Assembly: GCA_964654415.1 (NCBI GenBank)
Contig: CAZZIP010000002.1
Span: 186,001-250,000, forward strand
Direction: 5' to 3'
DNA length: 64,000 nt
Source: Methylohalobius sp964654415
Lineage (GTDB): Bacteria > Pseudomonadota > Gammaproteobacteria > Methylococcales > Methylothermaceae
The notes under the pieces were generated by a model. That model did not search any database. It was given only the letters and a program-made list of their open reading frames with translations, and was not told the origin of the DNA. The number at the start of each line of letters is the position of its first letter. The stretch's first letter is position 1. Made by a program: the position numbers and the translations under genes. Below are positions 42,126 through 50,099 of the stretch, in pieces.

Positions 42126-43728
42126 GGTTTTCCTCCTTTAAGTAACGTTCGATGTCTTCTTTGGAGAAGCCTACTTCCCGCGCCACCCGGTCGGCGTGGC
42201 TGACCCGAGAAATGCCGTCGATCAGGCGATAGGTTGGCTGCTCGCCCAAAAATTCTACTTGCTTGGCTTGGCCGATGCGTTCGGCTTGGAATTTGTCGAC
42301 CAACTCGTGGTTATGGGTGACGAGCACCGTGGTACAGCCTTTTTTGTGGAAGCCGTGCAGGATGTCGTAGGAAATTTTTAGGCGCTCCTCGTGGGTGGTG
42401 CCCTCGGCCAGTTCGTCTAAGATGACTAGGCTTTTGGGAGTGGCCGCCAGGAAGATGCGCTTGGTGTGCTTGAGTTCGGTAGCAAACCGCCCTTCTCGAT
42501 CGGTCAAATGGCTGACTTCAGGCACCTGGTAGAAGATTCGATCGGCGACCGTCAAGCGCGCTTCCCGGGCTGGGACAAAGCAGCCGATTTGGGCAAGGAG
42601 CTGCGACTGGGCCAGGGTTTTGCAAAGCGCAGTCTTGCCGCCGCTGTTGGGACCGGTGATGAAGGTCAGCCGGTCGCTATCCAATTCGATGGTGTTAGCA
42701 ACATAATCGGGATTGCCCTTACCCAGGATCGGATTGCGGAGCTCTTTGGCAACAAAACGATGGCAGTCTGAGGCTTCGACTTCGGGCAGGCAGGTGGGAT
42801 GCCCAAACCCTTCGGCAAAGCGTAAGAAACTCAAGAGTTCGTCTAGGTAGCCGAGGGCTTCCAGTAGCTGCTGAACCTCGGTGGCTTCCCGGAAGAGCTT
42901 GCGTAAGGGGTAGATGAAGCGATCCCGATCGAAGCTGCCTACCAAAGGGGGATAAGCCACCCCCAAGGGAAGCAGAAACAACCACAAAAGGCCAATAGCT
43001 GGACGCGCCATATTCAGAAGTGACGGCAAGGTTGTCCATGCCAGTATCAATCCTCCTATTCCGACGGCGATCAGCCCCGGTTTGAGCAGCGAGGGGCGAA
43101 ACCGGATTGCCGGCAGAAACCCTTTCTCTTGGCGCGTGAGCAGGCGTTTCTCGGTGCGATAGACCGGTCCTTGCATTAGCGCAAAGCTACGCGTGGCGGC
43201 AAAGCCGGTCAAGGTCTCGATTAGGCTTTGCAGGTAAGGGCTTTGGGGCAGAGGCAGACGCCGAGCTTGTTCGACTATCTCAAGCACGAAAGAAGTGCCA
43301 TTGAGATACGCGTCATAACCAAATCCCTTGACTTCTCTGGAGCTGACTGGCGCGCCTATCGTTCCCAGAAAGAAGCAGTAGAGGAGCTTGTAAAACTCGG
43401 CCTCGCGGTCGGAACGGGCAGCATTGGCAATCAGGCGTTCCAACCCATCGCGCAGAGCTTGGTTGGCCTTAAGTTCGCGTAAGGCTGCCTGTTTGGCGCA
43501 AATCAGGTCGATCTCGGTCAAGGGGCAGAGCAGGGAGCGATATAAAGTAGCCTGACCGATCAGGGTGCAGGTGCCGTTGACGGCGTTGAACAGCGCCTCG
43601 GTCTCAAGAGCCTCGGCAGTGGCAGGATCGATCACCCCTTCGGCTTGAGGTCGGATTGCCTTAACATCGGGCCCTTCTTGCCACACAGTGAGGAACGGAG
43701 GGTACAGGCTGGAGAGCTTGGTTAGCAT
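42100..43728 (-). CDS. MutS-like ATPase with transmembrane segments
   Basis: 542 residues. The C-terminal third is the MutS ATPase domain: Walker A TGPNSGGKT (near residue 356), Walker B LVILDELAEGT and the signature region FATELKHTKRI. There is no N-terminal mismatch-recognition domain. The middle (about 238-285) contains two strongly hydrophobic helices (GLIAVGIGGLILAW, IGLLWLFLLPLGVAYPPL), so it is membrane-bound. Such membrane MutS relatives are known from scattered genomes and their function is unclear. GAGGTG sets the ATG. Cotranscribed with the nucleotidyltransferase before it. Confidence 0.8.
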   Translation of the reverse strand: MLTKLSSLYPPFLTVWQEGPDVKAIRPQAEGVIDPATAEALETEALFNAVNGTCTLIGQATLYRSLLCPLTEIDLICAKQAALRELKANQALRDGLERLIANAARSDREAEFYKLLYCFFLGTIGAPVSSREVKGFGYDAYLNGTSFVLEIVEQARRLPLPQSPYLQSLIETLTGFAATRSFALMQGPVYRTEKRLLTRQEKGFLPAIRFRPSLLKPGLIAVGIGGLILAWTTLPSLLNMARPAIGLLWLFLLPLGVAYPPLVGSFDRDRFIYPLRKLFREATEVQQLLEALGYLDELLSFLRFAEGFGHPTCLPEVEASDCHRFVAKELRNPILGKGNPDYVANTIELDSDRLTFITGPNSGGKTALCKTLAQSQLLAQIGCFVPAREARLTVADRIFYQVPEVSHLTDREGRFATELKHTKRIFLAATPKSLVILDELAEGTTHEERLKISYDILHGFHKKGCTTVLVTHNHELVDKFQAERIGQAKQVEFLGEQPTYRLIDGISRVSHADRVAREVGFSKEDIERYLKEENHDLSRRTV

Positions 43729-43739
43729 AGTGCACACCT

Positions 43740-44675
43740 CTATGAGTAAATGACTTTGATATATTCCCCAGGTGCCTCCCGGCTGGAGCCGACTACGATC
43801 CGCCGCTCGCCGTCTTCGGCCTGTTCCAAATAACCTGAGACTTCTACCCATTCCCCGGCTTCGGCCTGGCCTACGTAAGTGGCGGAGAAACTCAAAGCGG
43901 TACGAATGTCTGAGTGGTTGAGCCGATAACGGGCCGGCGTGGAGAAAGCATAAGTGGCATCCAAAACCTGAGCGTGCAGAACCGTGCGGCCGAGTTTGCG
44001 CCAAGTTCTGAGATCGGGGTCGCTGCCTTCCTCCTCAACCAGAATTAGATCGAACTTGGTCCCGGCTATAGCTCCCTTATTGTGTTTGCGCCGTTCGTGC
44101 CACAGATATTCAGCCAGGCTTAAAGCACAACCGCGGCGCCGGTAGCTTTCCTGCCACAAGGCCAAATCCAATTCTTCAAGGTAGCCAGCAGCAATGCCCT
44201 CTCGCACAGCAAGCCGGGCACGGGAGAACACCTCACGCCCATAGACCACCAGGTCGAGGTCAGAGTTTTCACTATATTGCCCAATCAACAGGGAACCGGT
44301 CACTCCCAAGTGCTCGCCCGCAAGTCCTAGGGTTTCAAACGCAGCAAGCAGAGATTTGAGACGGGCGATGAGCGGGGGCGATGAAGCTTGATTTAACAGT
44401 TCCTGCAGACGTCGGCGGGGCTGTAAGTGCATGGCAATGGCTTCAACCGGCACTGCCTGCAGCAAGACGTCGCGCCGCGGTGAGTAATAAAGATAATGAG
44501 GATAGCGGCTGCTTAGAATTGCTTCCGCCTGGTGGGTGGTTACCTTGTGCCAGCATCCATCGGTGGACCGGACGTAACGCAAACAGGCGATGACGCGATT
44601 ATCCTCGATGCCGCTTAGAGTGACGGCAAAGGCCAAGTCCTCTTCGGTGATGACGAAATCGCGAGCTTGGAACAT
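43740..44675 (-). CDS. Nucleotidyltransferase-domain protein
   Basis: 311 residues. The central LGVTGSLLIGQYSENSDLDLVVYG has the Gly-Ser and D-x-D signature of the polymerase-beta-type nucleotidyltransferase fold. It has an N-terminal extension of about 120 residues and a C-terminal beta-rich domain (SATYVGQAEAGEWVEVSGYLEQ). It looks more like archaeal family members than bacterial antitoxin-type enzymes. Substrate unknown. Twelve bases precede the MutS-like gene. Confidence 0.75.
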   Translation of the reverse strand: MFQARDFVITEEDLAFAVTLSGIEDNRVIACLRYVRSTDGCWHKVTTHQAEAILSSRYPHYLYYSPRRDVLLQAVPVEAIAMHLQPRRRLQELLNQASSPPLIARLKSLLAAFETLGLAGEHLGVTGSLLIGQYSENSDLDLVVYGREVFSRARLAVREGIAAGYLEELDLALWQESYRRRGCALSLAEYLWHERRKHNKGAIAGTKFDLILVEEEGSDPDLRTWRKLGRTVLHAQVLDATYAFSTPARYRLNHSDIRTALSFSATYVGQAEAGEWVEVSGYLEQAEDGERRIVVGSSREAPGEYIKVIYS

Positions 44676-44756
44676 AGCCGAGATTATAACGGCATTTGGG
44701 TACGTCTTATTAGTTGTGGGAAAGTTAAGGCGACTTAAATGTTAAGAGTGTTGAAA

Positions 44757-44777
44757 TTTGTCAGTTTTTTTGACAAA
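44757..44777. promoter_or_regulatory. Inverted repeat, candidate enhancer-binding site
   Basis: TTTGTCA (44757-44763) and TGACAAA (44771-44777) are perfect inverted repeats separated by GTTTTTT, about 70 bases upstream of the sigma-54 promoter, where an activator of the NtrC class would bind. Confidence 0.4.
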
Positions 44778-44847
44778 AATAGTCGCTTGATAGCAACGAC
44801 CACGATAAGAATTATCTAATCTTTTGATTTGATAGATTTCTTTTAAG

Positions 44848-44863
44848 TGGCATAAATAATGCT
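44848..44863 (+). promoter_or_regulatory. Sigma-54 (RpoN) promoter for the 59-aa protein
   Basis: TGGCATAAATAATGCT has the -24 TGGCA and -12 TGCT elements with exact GG-N10-GC spacing. The predicted start near 44873 leaves about 30 bases to the ATG at 44903. Confidence 0.6.
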
Positions 44864-44902
44864 TAATAAAAAGTAAAATCGTTTTAAGAGGAGGATTTGA
44901 CC

Positions 44903-45082
44903 ATGAATCGCCGCATCCAAGATTTGATCCGCTCTTTCCAGGGTTATGCTTACGAAGTTGCCGGCATGATCACCGCTTACTTCGACGACCCCGATCAGGC
45001 GCGCGCTTGTGCCGAACGAATCTCCGCCGAATGGCGCAAACCGGTGGAAGTTTCCGGGACGAGTTTGATCGTTGTGCTATAA
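44903..45082 (+). CDS. Small hypothetical protein, 59 aa, sigma-54 controlled
   Basis: Begins MNRRIQDLIRSFQGYAYEVAG and continues with an acidic-charged helix (FDDPDQARACAERISAEW) and a hydrophobic end SLIVVL. GAGGAGG lies just upstream of the ATG. I do not recognise the family. Its own sigma-54-type promoter suggests condition-specific expression, for example nitrogen or carbon limitation. Confidence 0.6.
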   Translation: MNRRIQDLIRSFQGYAYEVAGMITAYFDDPDQARACAERISAEWRKPVEVSGTSLIVVL

Positions 45083-45094
45083 TGTCATCGTTCT

Positions 45095-45937
45095 TCAAGG
45101 CAAAGGCGGCTTAAAACCGCCTTTGGCCTCTTCTAAGGGTTCTGGTTGCGCTTTAAGCTTTTCCAGATAAGCGTCGATAGCGTGATCCTTCATGCCATCG
45201 GTGCCGGGTTTTCCCAAGTCCTCGATTCGGCCACGAAGGCGGTCAAAGAGTTGCTCCCAGGAAGTCATCTTAAAGCGCAAATTGCCATCGGCGTCGAAAT
45301 AGCAAAGCTTACCTACGTGGCGGTAACGCAGCCGGAACACTCCCGGCAGCGGAACGCGGGTGACTATGTCGTTGTGATTGCGGAAGCGAAAAGTTAACTT
45401 TAAGCAGGCCTGATTGAATTCTTTGGCAAAGACATCGTCGCCGACTCGAGGAGAGCCATAGGTGTAAAGTCCTTGAACCCGCCTCCGGTCTGGATGAAAG
45501 ACCAGACGGGCCGTGGCCAAAGTGGCCAGGGCGGCGCCTAAGCTGTGGCCGGTGAGCCATACCGGCTGTTCCTGGTAAAGCCCGTCGAACTGGTCCTTAA
45601 AATCCGGCCAGACCTTATCCAAAGCGCGCGCAAAGCCAGTGTGTACCTTACCGACTGGGCCTTGGGTGAGGGCTAGGTTAATGTCGGTCAAGATGTCCCG
45701 TAGTTGCTCGGGCTCAGTGCCTCGAAAGGCGATGAGCAGCGTCTTATCGGTGCTGGCCATAAACCCCTGGGTGCCGCCCCGGTCTAGAAACCTAGACGCG
45801 GCAAATCCCCACCGATCCAAAGTCTCAAGGACTTTGTCTGCGTCCTCATAAGCCAGCTTCGAAGCCAGCCCCAACGCCAAAGCGTTGCGACCGTTGTAAT
45901 CGCTAGCCTCGGGGTCAAAGTGGGCAAAAGCCGTCAC
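45095..45937 (-). CDS. Class 3 (alpha/beta-hydrolase) lipase
   Basis: 280 residues from a GTG (VTAFAHFDPEASDYNGRNALALGLASKLAY). The serine-nucleophile motif TGHSLGAALA and LLIAFRGTEP upstream of it are typical of lipase_3, with D and H of the triad in RFRNHNDIVTRVPLP and KDHAIDAY. No clear signal peptide, so probably cytoplasmic or exported by another route. A longer frame opens at TTG 45988 but lies in the AT-rich promoter. Confidence 0.85.
   Translation of the reverse strand: MTAFAHFDPEASDYNGRNALALGLASKLAYEDADKVLETLDRWGFAASRFLDRGGTQGFMASTDKTLLIAFRGTEPEQLRDILTDINLALTQGPVGKVHTGFARALDKVWPDFKDQFDGLYQEQPVWLTGHSLGAALATLATARLVFHPDRRRVQGLYTYGSPRVGDDVFAKEFNQACLKLTFRFRNHNDIVTRVPLPGVFRLRYRHVGKLCYFDADGNLRFKMTSWEQLFDRLRGRIEDLGKPGTDGMKDHAIDAYLEKLKAQPEPLEEAKGGFKPPLP
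45102..45124. terminator. Hairpin between the 59-aa gene and lipase
   Basis: AAAGGCGG (45102-45109) and CCGCCTTT (45117-45124) form a stem flanked by A- and T-rich bases on both sides. It overlaps the lipase stop region and lies 20 bases after the small gene, so it could terminate both convergent transcripts. Confidence 0.6.
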
Positions 45938-45999
45938 GTTGTTTCTTGCGCCAAATTTTAGATAGCAGTGTAAAAAAATTTGACACAAAAATTAGAAGA

Positions 46000-47025
46000 T
46001 CAATCTTGACACTTAAGTTTAGCCACAATGGCTTCGGCCATTTCCTGCGTGGTGCAGGCAGAGCTTGGGTTTAAGTCTGGAGTCACGCAAGCGCCTTCCT
46101 GGATCACCGTGCGTGCTGCCTGCTCGATTCGGCGCGCAGCCTGCGGTTCACCCAGGTGGTCCAGCAGCATTACACCGGCCATAAGCATGGCGGTGGGGTT
46201 GGCGATCCCGCGGCCGGCGATGTCGGGAGCGCTGCCGTGGACCGGCTCGAAGATGGCAGCGTCGCGGCCGATATTGGCACCGGCGGTGAGCCCTAACCCT
46301 CCCACCAGGCCTGCTGCCAGGTCCGAGAGGATGTCGCCGAACAGGTTAGTAGTGACCAAAACGTCGAATTGCTCAGGGTGCATCACCATCTGCATGGCGC
46401 AGGCATCAACGATGCGCTCCTCGAACCGGATGGTGGGGTATTTTCCCGCTACTTCGCGGCCAATTTCCAAAAACAGCCCAGAAGTGCATTTCAAGATATT
46501 GGCTTTGTGCACCAGCGTTACTTTCTGGCGCCGGTTTTGCTCTGCGTAGCGAAAAGCGTAGTCGATGACCCGCTCGCAGCCCGCTCTGGTGACTACCGCG
46601 ATGCTCTCAGCCGCGATGGGCTTGCCTCCAACCCGGATAAAATGCTCGACTCCAGCGTACAAGCCTTCGGTGTTCTCGCGCACGATCACCAGATCGACGT
46701 TGCGGTAAGGAGCCTGCGTTCCAGGGAAAGACAAGGCCGGGCGGACGTTGGCGAATAGATCGAACTCTTGGCGCAGGGCGACGTTAACGCTGCGGAATCC
46801 TCCGCCGACCGGAGTAGTCAAAGGCCCCTTTAGGGCGACCCGGGTACGGCGCAGCGAGGCCAGCGTCTGCTCGGGCAAGGGCGTTCCGTATTGCTCTACG
46901 GCTGCCATACCTGCCAGCTGCCGGTCCCATTCTATCGCAACCCCGGTGGCTTCGATGACGCGCACTGCAGCTTGGGTGATTTCCGGGCCGATGCCATCGC
47001 CCGGAATTAAGGTGACGCTATGCAT
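46000..47025 (-). CDS. NAD-type isocitrate dehydrogenase
   Basis: 341 residues of the isocitrate/isopropylmalate dehydrogenase family. PLTTPVGGGFRSVNVALRQ is the substrate loop of isocitrate-specific members, RENTEGLYAGVEH and NLFGDILSDLAAG supply metal ligands, and the IFEPVHGSAPDIAG motif near the cofactor suggests NAD. Decarboxylates isocitrate to 2-oxoglutarate. NADP-isocitrate dehydrogenases have a longer, different sequence. Confidence 0.9.
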   Translation of the reverse strand: MHSVTLIPGDGIGPEITQAAVRVIEATGVAIEWDRQLAGMAAVEQYGTPLPEQTLASLRRTRVALKGPLTTPVGGGFRSVNVALRQEFDLFANVRPALSFPGTQAPYRNVDLVIVRENTEGLYAGVEHFIRVGGKPIAAESIAVVTRAGCERVIDYAFRYAEQNRRQKVTLVHKANILKCTSGLFLEIGREVAGKYPTIRFEERIVDACAMQMVMHPEQFDVLVTTNLFGDILSDLAAGLVGGLGLTAGANIGRDAAIFEPVHGSAPDIAGRGIANPTAMLMAGVMLLDHLGEPQAARRIEQAARTVIQEGACVTPDLNPSSACTTQEMAEAIVAKLKCQD

Positions 47026-47058
47026 TCTAAGTTCCTTAAATTGAACGTTAAGGACAAA

Positions 47059-47076
47059 GGGCCGCTAGCGCGGCCC
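47059..47076 (-). terminator. Terminator-like hairpin after the Fae paralogue gene
   Basis: GGGCCGC (47059-47065) and GCGGCCC (47070-47076) around a TAGC loop. On the minus strand the stem is followed by TTTGTCCTT, a weak T-run. It lies just downstream of the Fae-like gene and before the isocitrate dehydrogenase gene, so it may separate their transcripts. Confidence 0.55.
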
Positions 47077-47083
47077 CCAAAGG

Positions 47084-47644
47084 TTACTCCCACTTGGATT
47101 TTCCGGTGACTGGATCGTACATCTCGTGGTGGATCTTGTGCCGGTTGGCGATCAGTTCTTCGATCGAAGGTTCGTCGTTCAGAGCGCGCTTGATCGCCAG
47201 CTTGGTTGCCTCATAGTTGGTGCGGTAGAGGTCTTTTTTGTCCGGGTTTTCCTGCGCAGCACAGGAGGGATCCAGCCAAACGTTGACGATCAAACAGATG
47301 TCGTTAACCCAGGCCTTGGGGATGACGCCTTCGATCACGCTGTCGAGCACCGCATCGGCCACAGCCGACTGAATGACGCCAAAGAACAGCGAAATGTATT
47401 TGCTGCTTTTCATCGTTACCTTGGGCACCATCAGGGTGGCCGGTTTGACCTGCTGGTTGCAGGCACGGATGGCAAACAGCCGCGTGTGGCCTTCAGTCTG
47501 GCCCATGAGGGTGGCGAACGCGGTTCCTACTGGACCATCTACCGCCCCCAGGACCACCTCCGGCATGGCGTCGGTTCCCTGATCCTGACTGGCGAAAACG
47601 GTAGCTTCCCCGGTTTTGAAAATCGGAACAGTGAGATTGGGCAT
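47084..47644 (-). CDS. Formaldehyde-activating-enzyme (Fae) paralogue
   Basis: 186 residues. The Fae fold is clear: GPVGTAFATLM, LFAIRACNQQVKPATLMVPKVTMK, VADAVLDSVIEGVIPKAW and NYEATKLAIKRALN all align with Fae, which condenses formaldehyde with tetrahydromethanopterin. However, the catalytic histidine (AHIDLIIG in Fae) is replaced: here AMPEVVLG has Met27. This marks a Fae-like paralogue that probably lacks the standard activity. GAGGAG precedes the ATG; TATAAT is at 47686-47681. Presence of Fae-family genes points to methylotrophy. Confidence 0.85.
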   Translation of the reverse strand: MPNLTVPIFKTGEATVFASQDQGTDAMPEVVLGAVDGPVGTAFATLMGQTEGHTRLFAIRACNQQVKPATLMVPKVTMKSSKYISLFFGVIQSAVADAVLDSVIEGVIPKAWVNDICLIVNVWLDPSCAAQENPDKKDLYRTNYEATKLAIKRALNDEPSIEELIANRHKIHHEMYDPVTGKSKWE

Positions 47645-47759
47645 TTATGATTTCTCCTCGTTGGTATCAGTGAGCCATTCATTATATCAATCCAACTCCG
47701 CCTAGACCGCTCCCAAGCGTGCTAAACTGCATCTGTTTGGTTGAAGCTATAGTTCGACT

Positions 47760-48542
47760 ATGACCGAATTCGAACGCATCCGTGGGTTTTTATTCGATCT
47801 GGACGGCGTCCTGTACGTGGGAAGCCAAGTGATTGAAGGCGCCAGGGAGGCGCTGGATAAAATCCGCCGGCACGGTTACCGCTGCCGCTTCATCACTAAC
47901 ACCAGCGTGCTTTCTTTGGCCTCTCTTCAGCGTAAGCTACACGGCTTGGGATTTGCCATCGCAGCGGAGGAGATTTTCAGCGCTCCCCAGGCGGTATTAA
48001 GCTATCTCAAATCCAAGGGTGATCCAGTCTGCCACCTATTGCTCGCCGAAGACGTCAAAGGTGATTTTGCCGGATTTCGCCAGTCCAACACCAAGGCCGA
48101 TTGCGTAGTCGTGGGAGACATCGGCGAAAACTGGAGTTACGCTGTCCTCAACCGCGCCTTTCGGTTATTGTTCGAAGGGGCGGAGTTACTGGCGGTGCAC
48201 AAAAACCGGTTTTGGGAGACCGAGGAAGGGCTCAAGATGGACCTGGGCGGATTCGTCGCTGCCCTGGAGTACGCCAGCGGCAAGGATGCAAAAATCATCG
48301 GCAAGCCCGCACCGGATTTTTTCCGGCTGGCCCTCCAGGACATCGGGCTTGCGCCCGAGCAGGTGGCGATCGTCGGCGATGACATCGACGCTGACGTCGG
48401 CGGTGGCCAGGCGGCAGGTCTAGTTGGGATCCTGGTCAGAACCGGCAAATACCGCGAGAGCTACGTCCGCGCCTCCAGCGTCCGGCCCGATTTGGTGATA
48501 GACTCAATCCGGGAGTTGCCCCAGGCGTTTGGGATGGCGTGA
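47760..48542 (+). CDS. HAD-superfamily hydrolase, LHPP-like
   Basis: 260 residues. FLFDLDGVLYVGSQ (motif I), RCRFITNTSVLS (motif II), IIGKPAPDFFRLA and VAIVGDDIDADVGGG (III and IV) are those of the class II HAD family that includes phospholysine phosphohistidine phosphatase. The substrate is not shown. Divergent from the Fae paralogue gene. Confidence 0.88.
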   Translation: MTEFERIRGFLFDLDGVLYVGSQVIEGAREALDKIRRHGYRCRFITNTSVLSLASLQRKLHGLGFAIAAEEIFSAPQAVLSYLKSKGDPVCHLLLAEDVKGDFAGFRQSNTKADCVVVGDIGENWSYAVLNRAFRLLFEGAELLAVHKNRFWETEEGLKMDLGGFVAALEYASGKDAKIIGKPAPDFFRLALQDIGLAPEQVAIVGDDIDADVGGGQAAGLVGILVRTGKYRESYVRASSVRPDLVIDSIRELPQAFGMA

Positions 48543-48620
48543 GCACGGTTTATCTTGCTCCTTTGGGCGATGCGCTCTTTACGGCTAGTGCCCTAGAGAG
48601 CCGAGCCGCCGCTGGTTGGG

Positions 48621-50099
48621 TTAGGCCTTGGGAGAAGAGACGGGATGGCTGGTCTTGCGGTCGGCCAGGGCTTGCTGGTAAAGCCAGCAGTATTCGCCAG
48701 CGCTGCGGCGCCAGGAAAAATCCCGAATCATGCCGGCCTGTTGCAATTTCTGCCAGAATTGCGGTTGGCTGTACAGGAGCCAGGTCCGCTTGACCGCTTC
48801 CTGGAAGGCGCCGGTGACCGGATGCTCGAAGCTGACGCCGGTGGCCGCCTGGCTCATCAAGCGGTCTGGGGTGGCATCCACTACCGTATCTGCCAGCCCG
48901 CCGGTGCGATGGACGATCGGCACGGTGCCATAACGCTGGCTGTACATCTGGTTGAGCCCGCAGGGCTCGAACCGCGACGGCATCAAGAAGATATCGGCGC
49001 CTGCCTCGACCAGATGCGACAAAGGCTCGTCATAGCCGATATGGACCGCCACTTGGCTGGGGTAGCGGCGTGACCAATACAACAGCGCGTGTTCAAAGTC
49101 AGCGTCGCCGGCGCCGAGGAAGATGAACTGGAGTGGATAACGGATCAGGCTGGGCAACGCCTCAAGGATCAAGTCGACCCCTTTCTGGGCCACCAGCCGG
49201 CCGATGAAGACCAGCAGGGGAATTTCGGCTTGGGCGGGAAGATCGAACCGGCATTGCAGAGCGTGTTTGTTGGCTTGTTTGCGCGGCAGGGATTTTAAGT
49301 CATAAGTTTGCGGGATCCATTGATCTTTGGCAGGGTTCCATTTATCCGCATCGATCCCGTTTAGGATCCCGCAGAGGTGCTGGCTGCGCCGCTTGAGCAC
49401 TCCCTCGAGGCCGCAACCGAAAGCCGGAGTCTGGATTTCCTTGGCATACGTGGGGCTGACCGTGTTGATTCGGTCAGCGTACATCAGCCCGCCCTTGATG
49501 AACGACAGTTGACCGTGGAATTCCAGTCCTTCCACATGCCATAAGGCTTTGGGAAGCTGGAGTTGGGCGCACGTCTGCGGCGGGAAAACCCCTTGATAGG
49601 CAAGGTTGTGGATGGTGAATATCGTCGCGGGACGAGAAGCCTCCAGCGCAAGGAGCGCCGGTACGAGTCCGGTCTGCCAGTCGTTGCAATGGACGATATC
49701 CGGCTGCCAGCCAAGGCCGATGTGATTTAAGGCAAGGTGGAAACCCGCCCAGCAAAAGGCACCGAAGCGCTCGGCATTGTCGGGCCAGGGGCTGCCGTCC
49801 GGCCTTGAGTAGGGATTGCCGGGGCGGTCATACCAATGAGGGACATCCAGCAGCCACAGAGGAATGTCAGTATCGGGCACGATGGTTTCCAAGAGAGTGG
49901 CGGAGCGGTCCAACAAGCGCAATTCCGCCACCGGCCTTAAGCTTTGGCAGCGGGCCTTGGCCTCAGGATAAGCGGGCAGCAGCACGCGCACGTCCTGGTC
50001 TAGCTCTCTGAGAGCTTTAGGTAGACTGGCGCCGACATCGGCCAGTCCTCCGGTCTTGACGAGCGGATACAGCTCGCTGATGAGGAACAGAATCTTCAA
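48621..50099 (-). CDS. glgA: Glycogen synthase GlgA
   Basis: 492 residues starting at a TTG (MKILFLISELYPLVKTGGLADVGASLP), which fits the family N-terminus and overlaps the glgB stop. KTGG binds ADP-glucose, and the C-terminal FEPCGLNQMYSQRYGTVPIVHRTGGLADTV is the retaining GT5 signature (ExFEPCGL). Extends alpha-1,4-glucan from ADP-glucose. Last gene of glgB-glgA. Confidence 0.95.
   Translation of the reverse strand: MKILFLISELYPLVKTGGLADVGASLPKALRELDQDVRVLLPAYPEAKARCQSLRPVAELRLLDRSATLLETIVPDTDIPLWLLDVPHWYDRPGNPYSRPDGSPWPDNAERFGAFCWAGFHLALNHIGLGWQPDIVHCNDWQTGLVPALLALEASRPATIFTIHNLAYQGVFPPQTCAQLQLPKALWHVEGLEFHGQLSFIKGGLMYADRINTVSPTYAKEIQTPAFGCGLEGVLKRRSQHLCGILNGIDADKWNPAKDQWIPQTYDLKSLPRKQANKHALQCRFDLPAQAEIPLLVFIGRLVAQKGVDLILEALPSLIRYPLQFIFLGAGDADFEHALLYWSRRYPSQVAVHIGYDEPLSHLVEAGADIFLMPSRFEPCGLNQMYSQRYGTVPIVHRTGGLADTVVDATPDRLMSQAATGVSFEHPVTGAFQEAVKRTWLLYSQPQFWQKLQQAGMIRDFSWRRSAGEYCWLYQQALADRKTSHPVSSPKA

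Noticed and set aside
47059..47076. Hairpin considered as a regulatory element for isocitrate dehydrogenase
   Set aside because: It follows the Fae paralogue stop and has a T-rich flank on that strand, which fits termination better, though the T-run is weak.
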